Under the pieces are notes generated by a model. It was not told the DNA's origin and did no database searches. It saw only the letters and a program-made list of their open reading frames with translations. A program made the position numbers and the translations under genes. This document shows, one piece after another, positions 1-7,548 of a DNA stretch of 34,230 bases (positions within the stretch are counted from its first letter, which is position 1; every line of letters begins with the position of its first letter). The DNA lies in the NCBI GenBank assembly GCA_017998915.1, contig JAGOCE010000005.1, positions 1-34,230 on the forward strand, read 5' to 3'. Origin of the DNA: Candidatus Ozemibacteraceae bacterium. Lineage in GTDB: Bacteria > Muiribacteriota > Ozemobacteria > Ozemobacterales > Ozemobacteraceae.

Positions 1-2
1 CC

Positions 3-1025
3 GGAACATGGGATCTCGACTTCTCGAAGTCGAACTATGCGGCCACCGGCACGGCGACCTTGATTCATGTCCAGGTGACCAACGGTGAAACCGTTCAGGC
101 GCCGAGGTTCTTCATGGTCAAGGAAAACACCTCCGTGCGCGGCACCCTGAAAGGGTATCCGGTCGATGCCGTCACCGGAAAGCCTCTCCAGAAGTTCACG
201 GTGTCACAGATCGATCCTGCCCGGAGCAAGACGTTCGACACGGCTCAGGACTTCAAGGAAAGCGGCTGGACCGGGCTCGAAGGCGGTAATCGTTCCTACA
301 AGATCACCTGCGACAATTACGAGCCGTTCCTTTCGCAGCCGCTCCTGATCACGAAGGTTGCTTATGACGCGGGCGTCATCGAGATGAATCCGCTCAAGGT
401 TGAGGTTTCCGGAACACTCCGAAACGTCCCCGGATATATCCTCGACGCGAATAACGGATTCACCGGCGTCATCTGGGCCGAGTCGGCCGGCCGGGTCGTC
501 GCGACAGCGACTGCGGGCACCGGCGGCACGACGTTCCAGGGAACCGTCGTTTACTCGCTCCCGAACATCCCCGTCACCGCCGGAAGCGTTGCGGTCAAGA
601 TGAAGATCCGCGGCTACGACACGATCACGATCAACCCGTCGGTGAGCCTGCCCAGCCAGAGACCCGGCGGCACCATCGGCGGCATCGACATCGACTTCAA
701 CAACGTCGAACCGATCACCCGCGATGTCCGTATCGTCGTGCGCGGCTCCGCTCCGTCCGGGCAGAGTGATCCTTCGACACTCGAAAACGGTGAAGTCGTT
801 CGCGTATATATCAAGCAAGGCGGCAAGGATATCGTTCCCTACGTCGATATCGTCGGCAACAACTACCTCGCAGAGGCCTACTTCAGCGGCGTCATCACAG
901 GCTACGAACTCGACATCTTCGCCGTGAACATGAACCGCGGGTATATCAAGGGTGAGCTGACCAGGCTGAAAGTGCCTGAAGACGGCAATTCCGTCTACAC
1001 CTCCGAACTCCAGTTGCAAAAATAA
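3..1025 (+). CDS. C-terminal part of a secreted beta-sandwich (carboxypeptidase-regulatory-like) protein, 5' truncated by the window
   Basis: The reading frame is open from the left edge to the TAA at 1023-1025, so the true start lies outside the window; a TTG at 60 is only an internal codon. The visible 340 residues are rich in G, T, V and D, lack cysteines and have no membrane segment. Stretches such as VRGTLKGYPVDAVTGKPL and VSGTLRNVPG look like the start of carboxypeptidase-regulatory or Cna-B-like beta-sandwich repeats, which usually sit in exported surface or lipoproteins. I infer an extracytoplasmic structural or adhesive role; no enzyme motif is visible. The lipoprotein at 16760 has the same type of repeat. 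The gene ends at a strong terminator and converges with the minus-strand operon. Family call is moderate, function unknown. Confidence 0.7.
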   Translation, partial: GTWDLDFSKSNYAATGTATLIHVQVTNGETVQAPRFFMVKENTSVRGTLKGYPVDAVTGKPLQKFTVSQIDPARSKTFDTAQDFKESGWTGLEGGNRSYKITCDNYEPFLSQPLLITKVAYDAGVIEMNPLKVEVSGTLRNVPGYILDANNGFTGVIWAESAGRVVATATAGTGGTTFQGTVVYSLPNIPVTAGSVAVKMKIRGYDTITINPSVSLPSQRPGGTIGGIDIDFNNVEPITRDVRIVVRGSAPSGQSDPSTLENGEVVRVYIKQGGKDIVPYVDIVGNNYLAEAYFSGVITGYELDIFAVNMNRGYIKGELTRLKVPEDGNSVYTSELQLQK

Positions 1026-1030
1026 CGATC

Positions 1031-1084
1031 ACGCATAAAGACGAATCCCGCGAGGCTCTCCTCGCGGGATTCGTCTTTATGCGG
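1031..1084. terminator. Bidirectional rho-independent terminator between convergent genes
   Basis: A perfect 24-bp inverted repeat: the left arm is 1032-1055, the loop CTCT is 1056-1059 and the right arm is 1060-1083. The stem base is A/T-rich (CATAAAGA on one side, TCTTTATG on the other), giving a U-rich tail on either strand. It lies 7 nt after the stop of the plus-strand gene and 11 nt from the end of the minus-strand TPR gene, so it can stop transcription from both sides. Confidence 0.92.
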
Positions 1085-1094
1085 ACGTTTCGTT

Positions 1095-1652
1095 TCACCC
1101 TTCTGCGAGGAGTTCGTCTGCGTACATCGCGGCGTCGCTGTCTGGGTAGCGGGTCTTGATGATATCGACGTGGCGGCGCACCTGGTCCATGCGGCCGGAT
1201 TGCTTGGCGATGAGGGCGAGGTTGTAATGCGCGTTGTCGGCGAGATCGCTGTCAGGGAACTTTTCGATCAACTCGAGAAAAATCTTCTCGGCGTCGTCCA
1301 TCTTCTTCTCTTTCAGCGCAGACTTGCCGCGGAAGTAGCATTCGTCGGCGGTTTCCCCGGTCCCCTGGCCCATCTGCCGCAGGATTTCGGTCTTTTCGTC
1401 TTCGGCAAAGTAGGCGGCATCGCTCGAAGGATAATGGACCAGGAGGTAATCCAGCCATTCGAGCGCTTTCACCGGGTGTTCCCGACGCATGTAGATCTTG
1501 GCGATATTATAGCACGCATTATCGGCAAGATCACTCGCGGGGTGTTCCCGAAGGAAGTCCCGGAACAGGTCTTCCGCAATGTCGATATCTCCGGATTTGA
1601 ACCGGTCCATCGCCTCCTTGATCTTTTCCTTTTCGATCGGCTGGCTGGTCAT
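1095..1652 (-). CDS. Tetratricopeptide-repeat protein (YbgF/BamD-like TPR), last gene of the obgE operon
   Basis: 185 residues. The frame could extend upstream, but the start at 1652 (MTSQPIEKEK) is chosen because it overlaps the tgt stop as ATGA and has GGGAGG about 8 nt upstream. Helical pairs repeat about every 37 residues with signatures such as DIAEDLFRDFLREHPASDLADNACYNIAKIY and a close second copy (DDAEKIFLELIEKFPDSDLADNAHYNLALIA), typical of TPR units of the Tol-Pal coordination/YbgF and BamD type. There is no signal peptide or membrane segment, so it is probably a cytoplasmic protein-interaction scaffold. Partner unknown. Confidence 0.85.
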   Translation of the reverse strand: MTSQPIEKEKIKEAMDRFKSGDIDIAEDLFRDFLREHPASDLADNACYNIAKIYMRREHPVKALEWLDYLLVHYPSSDAAYFAEDEKTEILRQMGQGTGETADECYFRGKSALKEKKMDDAEKIFLELIEKFPDSDLADNAHYNLALIAKQSGRMDQVRRHVDIIKTRYPDSDAAMYADELLAEG

Positions 1653-2788
1653 CGTTTTTCCTCCCTGGCCAAGTATGTTGCGAGAAACTCGCTTTTGAGC
1701 TTCTGGAACGTTCCGTTCGCGAGGGCCGCGCGGATCTTCCCCATAAGGGTAATCATGAACGTGATATTGTGCAAACTCGCCATCCGCAGGGCGAGAATTT
1801 CCTTTGCCTTGAAGAGGTGGCGCAGGTATCCGCGGGAAAAGGTCCTGCATGCCTGGCATGCGCATTCCGCGTCGATCGGTTCGTCGGATTTCTGCCAGGC
1901 AAGACCGGTCAGGTCGATGCGTCCGGTCGGAGTGAACACCGCCCCGTGGCGGGCGATGCGGGTCGGCATGACGCAGTCGAACATGTCGATCCCGCGTTCG
2001 ACGCCGAACAACAGATCTTCGGGACTGCCGACGCCCATGAGATAGCGAGGCAGATGTTTCGGCATGTGCGGCATCATCCCGTCGAGCGTGTCGATCATCA
2101 GGGGTTTTGGCTCCCCCACCGAGAGACCGCCCACGGCGAGGCCGTCAAAACCGATCTCGGCGGTCCGCTCGATCGATTCCTTGCGGAGATTCAGGAAGGT
2201 CGAGCCCTGGACGATGCCGAACAGGGCCTGGCCGTTGCGCCCTTCGGGATGATCGGTGCGACACCGCTTCGCCCATCTCGCCGAGCGCTCCATCGCGTCA
2301 CGCGCGAGGGTTTCGTCCGCCGGCCAGGGACAACACTCGTCGAACACCATCATGATCTCGGCCCCGATCGACCGCTGGATGCGCATCGACTCCTCGGGCG
2401 TCAGCCACAGCTTCGCGCCGTCGAGGTGCGACGAGAAGTGCACGCCCTCGTCGGTGATCTTGTTCAGCTTTTTCAGAGAGAACACCTGGAAGCCGCCCGA
2501 GTCGGTCAGCATCGGTCTGTCCCATTTCATGAACCGGTGCAGACCTCCGAAATGGTCCAGGATCTCGGTGCCGGGCCGGAGCCAGAGGTGGTAGGTGTTG
2601 CCGAGAATGATCGTCGCGCCTGCCGTCCTGACGTCTTCCGGGGAAAGGGTTTTCACGGAACCACATGTCCCAACGGGCATGAACACGGGGGTCGGAATTT
2701 CCCCACGACGCGTCCTTATGCGCCCCACCCTGCCCCAGCATTCGGAGGACTCGGATTCGATCGAAAATTCGAAAAACCGCTCGCTCAT
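1649..2788 (-). CDS. tgt: Queuine tRNA-ribosyltransferase (tRNA-guanine transglycosylase)
   Basis: 379 residues, the usual length. It exchanges guanine 34 in GUN-anticodon tRNAs for preQ1, the base-exchange step of queuosine synthesis, in the cytoplasm. Visible motifs: TDSGGFQVFSL at 95-105 with the substrate-binding Asp 96, GIVQGS at 191-196, GGLSVGEP at 220-227, the nucleophile motif DCVMPTR at 271-277 (Asp 271) and the zinc ligands Cys 309, Cys 311, Cys 314 and His 340. It lies 15 nt after queA, which makes the next enzyme of the pathway, and shares a 4-nt ATGA overlap with the TPR gene behind it. Nothing is missing. Confidence 0.98.
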   Translation of the reverse strand: MSERFFEFSIESESSECWGRVGRIRTRRGEIPTPVFMPVGTCGSVKTLSPEDVRTAGATIILGNTYHLWLRPGTEILDHFGGLHRFMKWDRPMLTDSGGFQVFSLKKLNKITDEGVHFSSHLDGAKLWLTPEESMRIQRSIGAEIMMVFDECCPWPADETLARDAMERSARWAKRCRTDHPEGRNGQALFGIVQGSTFLNLRKESIERTAEIGFDGLAVGGLSVGEPKPLMIDTLDGMMPHMPKHLPRYLMGVGSPEDLLFGVERGIDMFDCVMPTRIARHGAVFTPTGRIDLTGLAWQKSDEPIDAECACQACRTFSRGYLRHLFKAKEILALRMASLHNITFMITLMGKIRAALANGTFQKLKSEFLATYLAREEKR

Positions 2789-2803
2789 GGTGTCTGATCC
2801 GCC

Positions 2804-3826
2804 TTAGATGATTGCCATCGCATCGCCGAAACTGAAGAACCGGTAGTTTCGAGCGATGGCGTCCCGGTAGAGGTCGAGAATACGTTCGCGTCCGCAGAAG
2901 GCCGCAACGAGCATGATGAGGCTCGAACGCGGCAGGTGAAAGTTCGTGATCAGGCGGTCGACCGCCTTGAACGCGTAGCCGGGTGTGATGAAACAGGATG
3001 TTTCCCGAGGCCCCGTTCGCAGCCGGCCGTCATCGCCCATCGCAGACTCCAGGGATCTGACCGAAGTGGTTCCGCACGCCCAGACAGAACCGCCGGAAGC
3101 TCTGACAGACGCATGCAGATCCGAAAGTTCGGGGCTTATATAATATCTTTCACTATGCATAACATGTTCGTCCGTGTCGTCCGCTTCGACGGGTTTGAAC
3201 GTGCCGAGACCGACGTGGAGAAGGGTCTCCCCGATCAGCACCCCCCTGGCACGAAGGTCGTCCATCAGACGGGCGTCGAAGTGCAACCCCGCCGTCGGCG
3301 CCGCGATCGAACCCTCCTCGGTCGCGAACACGGTCTGATACCGCTCGGGGGCGCTTTCCCGCGACGTGATATAGGGCGGAAGCGGCATCTCTCCGTGCTC
3401 ACGGAAGACGGCGACGATGTCCCGGCAGTGGCCAGCCCGAAGCACGCGCAGCCCTGATTCCAGTACGGCTTCGACGGTCAGCTTGGCACCGCCGGGAACC
3501 GCGTGACAGGCACCTATCTTGAATCGGCGCCCGGGCCGGACCATCGCCTCGCACCGCCCATCGCCCAGATCGCGCACGAGGAGAATCTCCGCGGGCTTCG
3601 CTCCCGGGGGCGGGCAGGTGAACAGCCGCGCCGGAATGACGCGGGAACGGTTCACGACGAGCAGGTCCCCGGGAGGAATCAGCGTGAGGATGTCACGAAA
3701 TGTCAGATGATCGACGGTCTCCGCGGAACGATCGTAGACGAGAAGCCGTGAAGCCGTCCGCTCCGGGGCCGGGGTCTGGGCGATCAATTCCGGGGGAAGC
3801 TCAAAATCGAACAGGGATGTCTTCAT
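2804..3826 (-). CDS. queA: S-adenosylmethionine:tRNA ribosyltransferase-isomerase
   Basis: 340 residues, full length. QueA transfers and isomerises the ribosyl group of SAM to preQ1 in tRNA, giving epoxyqueuosine. Family motifs are present in order: YDR near residue 31, IPARL in the N-terminal part, SIAAPTAGLHF in the middle, HVGLGTFKPV, HSERY, TTSVRSLE, TNFHLPRSSL and YRFFSFGDAM at the C-terminus. The common VVNDTRVIPARL segment reads VVNRSRVIPARL here, a small departure whose effect I cannot judge. It starts 8 nt after the LCP stop and ends 15 nt before tgt, so the two queuosine genes are probably co-transcribed. A short AT-rich patch with non-preferred codons lies around 3131-3170. Confidence 0.97.
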   Translation of the reverse strand: MKTSLFDFELPPELIAQTPAPERTASRLLVYDRSAETVDHLTFRDILTLIPPGDLLVVNRSRVIPARLFTCPPPGAKPAEILLVRDLGDGRCEAMVRPGRRFKIGACHAVPGGAKLTVEAVLESGLRVLRAGHCRDIVAVFREHGEMPLPPYITSRESAPERYQTVFATEEGSIAAPTAGLHFDARLMDDLRARGVLIGETLLHVGLGTFKPVEADDTDEHVMHSERYYISPELSDLHASVRASGGSVWACGTTSVRSLESAMGDDGRLRTGPRETSCFITPGYAFKAVDRLITNFHLPRSSLIMLVAAFCGRERILDLYRDAIARNYRFFSFGDAMAII

Positions 3827-3834
3827 CGTGTTTC

Positions 3835-4929
3835 TCAGCGGGACGGGGACGCGGTGCGTTCCGGGAGGGGGCGAACGGAAGCCGTCGCCGTCTGTGAAAC
3901 CTGGCTCACGCTTCCCCGCGTCGCGAAGGACGCTTCCAGGTCGAGCAGGGAAAGGGTCGCAAAGTGCCTGGCACCAAGCGCGACAGCCTCTTCCTTGAAA
4001 GGGAGGTAGTAGCTGATCTTGTCGATATACCTGGCATCTCCCGGCAGAGACATCGTCTGGATCGAAATCGGACCGCCCTTGAGCGCAAGGGCCAGATCGA
4101 GCATCTCAGCAATGCGCAGGTCGGTGTGGATATGCCCGTAGGCCTCCTGGATCAACTGAGGAAGCCGCACGACGATGGAAGGGGTCTTGATCTTCTCGAG
4201 AACGGCGCTGATGAAGCGCTGCTGGCGCTTGATGCGGCCGAGGTCGGCAGCCGCGTCGGCCCGAAATCGCACGTATTCGAGGGCTTTCTTCCCGTCGAGG
4301 TGCGTCTGGCCCGGGTTGAAATGGATATGGACGTTTCCCCAGTTGTCATCGTAGTGCATGGGCTGCTCGATCATCAGATCGATGCCTCCGAGCAGGTCGA
4401 TGGTGTTCGTGAATCCGGCGAAATCGACCAGGACATACCGGTCGATCGTGATGTCAAGCAGCTCTTCGATCATGCCGCGGAGGGCAAGCTCGCCATGGCG
4501 TGCATACATCTCGTTGATCTTGTGAGCCGCCCCGTTGATGAGCGCCCTCGTATCGCGCGGAATGGAAAGAACCGTCACGCGTCGTTCGTGCGGGTCGATG
4601 CCGACCACCAAGATCGTGTCGGTCCGATGCGATCCTTCGACCGAATCGATGCCGAGACAAAGGATGTTCATGCGCGACAGCCGGGAAATTCCAGCCGCAT
4701 CTGAGACGCCGTCTCGACCCGACACCCCGGTACGCTCGGCAATCTCGCCCGTGGGCACGCGGATCAAAAACCACCTCTGCATCCACCCGGCGAAATAGAG
4801 GACATTCAAGAGAAGAAACAATATTTCGAGAACGGTCCAGATGCGTATTCCGCCCCGACCTCCGGGAAGCAGCCGCTCCCCCGTCTCGACCTCCGGAGCC
4901 GAGGCGGATTCCTGCGCGGGTGGCATCAT
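3835..4929 (-). CDS. LytR-CpsA-Psr (LCP) family cell-envelope glycopolymer transferase
   Basis: 364 residues from the ATG at 4929, chosen because it overlaps the nadD stop as ATGA; an ATG at 4947 in the same frame would add six residues. One membrane helix (TVLEILFLLLNVLYFAGW) near residues 32-50 follows a short cytoplasmic tail. The extracytoplasmic LCP domain follows: MNILCLGIDS, HRTDTILVVGID, VLSIPRDTRALI, KINEMYARHG, DLLGGIDL, LDGKKALEYVRFR and the basic segment DLGRIKRQQRFI. The conserved Arg/Asp residues for the pyrophosphate lipid substrate are there. In known members LCP proteins attach polymers such as teichoic acids or capsule to peptidoglycan or protein; the local polymer is unknown. 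The C-terminal 30 residues are Ser/Thr-rich and variable. Confidence 0.92.
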   Translation of the reverse strand: MMPPAQESASAPEVETGERLLPGGRGGIRIWTVLEILFLLLNVLYFAGWMQRWFLIRVPTGEIAERTGVSGRDGVSDAAGISRLSRMNILCLGIDSVEGSHRTDTILVVGIDPHERRVTVLSIPRDTRALINGAAHKINEMYARHGELALRGMIEELLDITIDRYVLVDFAGFTNTIDLLGGIDLMIEQPMHYDDNWGNVHIHFNPGQTHLDGKKALEYVRFRADAAADLGRIKRQQRFISAVLEKIKTPSIVVRLPQLIQEAYGHIHTDLRIAEMLDLALALKGGPISIQTMSLPGDARYIDKISYYLPFKEEAVALGARHFATLSLLDLEASFATRGSVSQVSQTATASVRPLPERTASPSR

Positions 4930-6104
4930 TTCCGTTCCCATGCACAACCTGCGGCGAGCGTGTCTGAAGGCTGCGCAGAAGCGGGAACGGGCTGCGCAAC
5001 GCTCTTGTCACGGTCCGCACGGCCGGCGCACTCGCGTTTGAGAGCCACGACGCTCTTCCAGCGTTGCTCGATCGAAAGATTCGAGTTTCGAATGCGATCA
5101 CGTTCCGGTTCGCCCCGGGAGGGATCGAGCGCATCGGCCATGATGAGGACGCGCGTCAGGGGCGCATGAGCCGGCCTGGGGAACGTGTGCCATCGGACGG
5201 CACGGCAAAGCTCCGCCGGCGGCGAGGGCTCGAGCGTTGCCAGGAATGCGGCGGCCGCGGCACCGTGCGCGAGCATCGGCACCTTCTTTTCGAGAGTCCC
5301 CAGGCGTATGCGAGCGCGATCGACCATGCCATAGATCTCGGCAGCCCCGGCCCCGCGAAACAGATCGTGCGCAAGCCCTCCGAGCAACCCGAGTCTCGCG
5401 TCAAGGCCGAACTCACAGGCATATGCCGCGGCGAGACGCGCAACGCTCTCGACGTGCGTTCTCAGGCCTGCCGGAAGCGTGGAGACCCGGGCAGATATTA
5501 TATCATGCCATATTTTAAAGAAGCCGCCCCAGCAGTCGTAATATCCCCGCTCGACGATCTGCGCCATGACGGCCGGTGGAACCGGAAGATGCCTCAGGCG
5601 GCCGCGGGCGATCTCGTTCCTGACGGTTTTCGACGACACGGGGTCCGGTTCGAGGGGCACCCAGCCGCTCCGGGAGTTCGGGAGAGACAGATCGGCGTCG
5701 ATCCCCGGTCGGACAACAACGGCAAAACCGATTTCTCGCACGAGCTCTTCCGCGGACATCCAGCCCGGGAGGTCGAAGAGGGAATCCGCCCCGATCACGA
5801 GCATGAAATCGTTCGCGGGATGCCGATCCCGCAGGGCGCGGACGGTGCGGATCGTGTAGGACAAGCCGCCCAGGTCGCGCTCGACATCGCAGATACGAAG
5901 CCCGGGAAGGTCGCGGATGGCCGTTTCCACCAGGGAGCGTCTCGCATCGTAGGACAGAAGGTCATGACGGTCCTTGTGAACGGGCTGGTGAACGGGAATG
6001 AACCAGACTTCGTCGAGGCCGCATGCGTCGCGCGCCGCCTCGGCGATCCTCACGTGATGGCGATGAACCGGATTGAAGCTGCCCCCGAAGAGGCCGATCT
6101 TCAT
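4926..6104 (-). CDS. nadD: Fusion of nicotinate-nucleotide adenylyltransferase (NadD) with a YqeK-like HD hydrolase
   Basis: 392 residues, about twice a normal NadD. Residues 1-190 are NadD: GGSFNPVH at 7-14, the SYT segment at 82-84, VIGADSLFDLPGW at 103-115 and the PVSSKTVR motif at 155-162; it makes NaAD from nicotinate mononucleotide and ATP. The second His of the usual HxGH is present (His 17), but the Gly before it is His 16. Residues about 210-345 are an HD domain of the YqeK type, with His 217, His 246-Asp 247, His 280, His 306 and Asp 324 as metal ligands; YqeK enzymes cleave Ap4A. The C-terminal 45 residues are low-complexity. It overlaps the obgE stop and the LCP start by ATGA, so the operon is translationally coupled. 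Separate nadD and yqeK neighbours are common; here they are one frame with no stop. Confidence 0.93.
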   Translation of the reverse strand: MKIGLFGGSFNPVHRHHVRIAEAARDACGLDEVWFIPVHQPVHKDRHDLLSYDARRSLVETAIRDLPGLRICDVERDLGGLSYTIRTVRALRDRHPANDFMLVIGADSLFDLPGWMSAEELVREIGFAVVVRPGIDADLSLPNSRSGWVPLEPDPVSSKTVRNEIARGRLRHLPVPPAVMAQIVERGYYDCWGGFFKIWHDIISARVSTLPAGLRTHVESVARLAAAYACEFGLDARLGLLGGLAHDLFRGAGAAEIYGMVDRARIRLGTLEKKVPMLAHGAAAAAFLATLEPSPPAELCRAVRWHTFPRPAHAPLTRVLIMADALDPSRGEPERDRIRNSNLSIEQRWKSVVALKRECAGRADRDKSVAQPVPASAQPSDTLAAGCAWERK

Positions 6105-7384
6105 GAGAAGAACTCCCTGAGGGCGAACTCCATTTCCCCGATGGCGACGGTATCGTCTTTGTCCGCGTCGATGCGGGCGAGTTCGTCCGTGAGGCCCATT
6201 TTTTGGATCTTCTTGCGGAAGCGGGCAACCCCTTCGTCGCTGGTGAAGTCGGTCATCGCGACGAGACGTTCGATCTCGGCGCCCTTCACGACCCAGTATC
6301 CCTTGTCGACCTCTTCGATCTGGAACGGGGGCAGGTAAGCGAATACCTTTTCTCCGGCGGCGAGGGTGGTCGTCTCCTGGACCGGCATATTTGCAAGTTC
6401 GGCGCAGATGCGCTCGGCCAGATCCTTGGTGCCTTCCTTGGTCGCACCGGAGAGGGGGAACGCCGGGAGCTTGCGCTTTTTCAAGGCTTTCTCGAATTTC
6501 TTCCAGGCCTCGCGCGCCTCGGGCAAGTCCATTTTGTTGCCAACAACCAGCATCGGCCGCTCGAGTAGCGTGGAATCGAACTCTGCAAGCTCGCGCATGA
6601 TCACGTCGAAGGTGGCGAGAGGCTCTTCCGGGTCGATCTCGCAGAGATCGACGAGGTGCACCAGCAACCGGGTCCGTTCGATGTGCTTCAGGAACTGGAT
6701 GCCGAGACCCGCGCCCATGTGAGCGCCCTCGATCAGTCCCGGCAGATCGGCAACACAGAATGCCGGCAAGCCGTCGGGCTTGACGATACCGAGATGTGGA
6801 ACGAGCGTGGTGAAGGGATAATCCGCGACTTTGGGCCTCGCGTTGCTGATCGCGCGGAGCAGGGTCGATTTTCCCGCGTTCGGAAGGCCGACCAGGCCGA
6901 CGTCGGCAAGCAGTTTCAGTTCGAGGCGGAGGTGTTTCTTTTCGCCAGGCTCGCCTTTTTCGGCAATCCGCGGGGCGCGCCTGACCGAACTCGCAAACCG
7001 GGCATTGCCCTTGCCGCCGCGCCCGCCCCGTGCCGCGACGAACCGCGCATCGGCACTCGCGAGATCGGCAAGCAGCTCGCCGGTTTCGACATCGTATACG
7101 AGCGTTCCAACGGGGACCCGGATCGTTTCATCGAGCGCGTCGGAACCGATCATGTCTTTCGGGCCGCCCTTTTCGCCGGGCTTGGCGCGATAGATGCGCT
7201 GATAGCTCAGTTCATACAGCGTGTTCAGGTCGCGCGTGGCGACCATGACAACGTCGCCTCCCCGACCGCCGTCACCGCCCGAAGGGCCACCGAACGGTAC
7301 GAACTTCTCGCGGCGAAAGGCAATCATGCCATCGCCGCCTTTTCCGGATTCGACTTCAATTACCAATTCATCAACGAATTTCAC
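6101..7384 (-). CDS. obgE: Obg family GTPase (ribosome assembly/stress GTPase), GTG start
   Basis: 427 residues with the GTG at 7384, which gives the family start MKFVDELVIEVESGKGGDG; an ATG nine codons upstream (7411) has no ribosome-binding site. Glycine-rich Obg fold at 1-158 (GGPSGGDGGRGGD, GGRGGKGNARF), GTPase domain at 160-340 with G1 GLPNAGKS at 166-173, switch I YPFTT at 189-193, G3 DLPG at 213-216, G4 NKMD at 283-286 and SGAT for G5, then a C-terminal OCT domain to the end. Obg acts on 50S assembly and growth control. It heads the operon; the start codon lies just behind an extended -10 with no Shine-Dalgarno, suggesting a leaderless mRNA. Confidence 0.96.
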   Translation of the reverse strand: MKFVDELVIEVESGKGGDGMIAFRREKFVPFGGPSGGDGGRGGDVVMVATRDLNTLYELSYQRIYRAKPGEKGGPKDMIGSDALDETIRVPVGTLVYDVETGELLADLASADARFVAARGGRGGKGNARFASSVRRAPRIAEKGEPGEKKHLRLELKLLADVGLVGLPNAGKSTLLRAISNARPKVADYPFTTLVPHLGIVKPDGLPAFCVADLPGLIEGAHMGAGLGIQFLKHIERTRLLVHLVDLCEIDPEEPLATFDVIMRELAEFDSTLLERPMLVVGNKMDLPEAREAWKKFEKALKKRKLPAFPLSGATKEGTKDLAERICAELANMPVQETTTLAAGEKVFAYLPPFQIEEVDKGYWVVKGAEIERLVAMTDFTSDEGVARFRKKIQKMGLTDELARIDADKDDTVAIGEMEFALREFFS

Positions 7385-7390
7385 CCGGTG

Positions 7391-7422
7391 ATTATACCAC
7401 AAACCCCGCATGCGCGCATGCG
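7391..7422 (-). promoter_or_regulatory. Extended -10 promoter for obgE and adjoining 16-bp palindrome
   Basis: Read on the minus strand, TGGTATAAT (7399-7391) is a perfect extended -10 element. Six bases separate it from the GTG at 7384, so the expected transcription start coincides with the start codon. No -35 match is seen. Upstream, CGCATGCGCGCATGCG at 7407-7422 is a perfect 16-bp palindrome placed where a -35 element would lie, a plausible operator. Both are read from the sequence; function is inferred. Confidence 0.55.
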
Positions 7423-7462
7423 ATCGGATGATGTTTTATTCAGGGAATCGGGCAAAGCGGCA

Positions 7463-7491
7463 TTGACGCAACTCCCGTCATGTGATAGTTT
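7463..7491 (+). promoter_or_regulatory. Candidate sigma70 promoter for the DegT aminotransferase
   Basis: TTGACG at 7463-7468 (five of six -35 consensus bases), 17-nt spacer, TAGTTT at 7486-7491 (weak -10 keeping the key T, A and final T). It lies 57 nt before the start codon at 7549, in the intergenic region divergent from obgE. The -10 is poor, so confidence is modest. Confidence 0.4.
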
Positions 7492-7548
7492 TCACGCACC
7501 GTTCCCGATTCGAATTCACCGTGCCGAAGCCGGAGGAGAAACCCGCCA

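Noticed and set aside
204-1019. Minus-strand frame opposite the first partial gene
   Set aside because: Product is Asp/Val/Gly-rich shadow sequence; the plus strand frame is open through the edge and ends at the terminator.
1170-2797. Long plus-strand open frames opposite tgt and the TPR gene
   Set aside because: Low-complexity Arg/Pro/His-rich products, antisense to well-supported genes with overlapping starts.
3131-3170. TATAAT-like string inside queA
   Set aside because: AT-rich codons in a conserved protein segment (HSERYYISPEL); no -35 or extended -10 for a downstream gene in the right direction.
5064-6338. Long plus-strand open frame (over 400 codons) opposite nadD and obgE
   Set aside because: It is the antisense shadow of two clear genes in GC-rich DNA; product has no family features and no ribosome-binding site.
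7384-7411. ATG at 7411 as the obgE start
   Set aside because: No ribosome-binding site, adds nine residues not seen in the family, and would put the -10 box inside the coding region.
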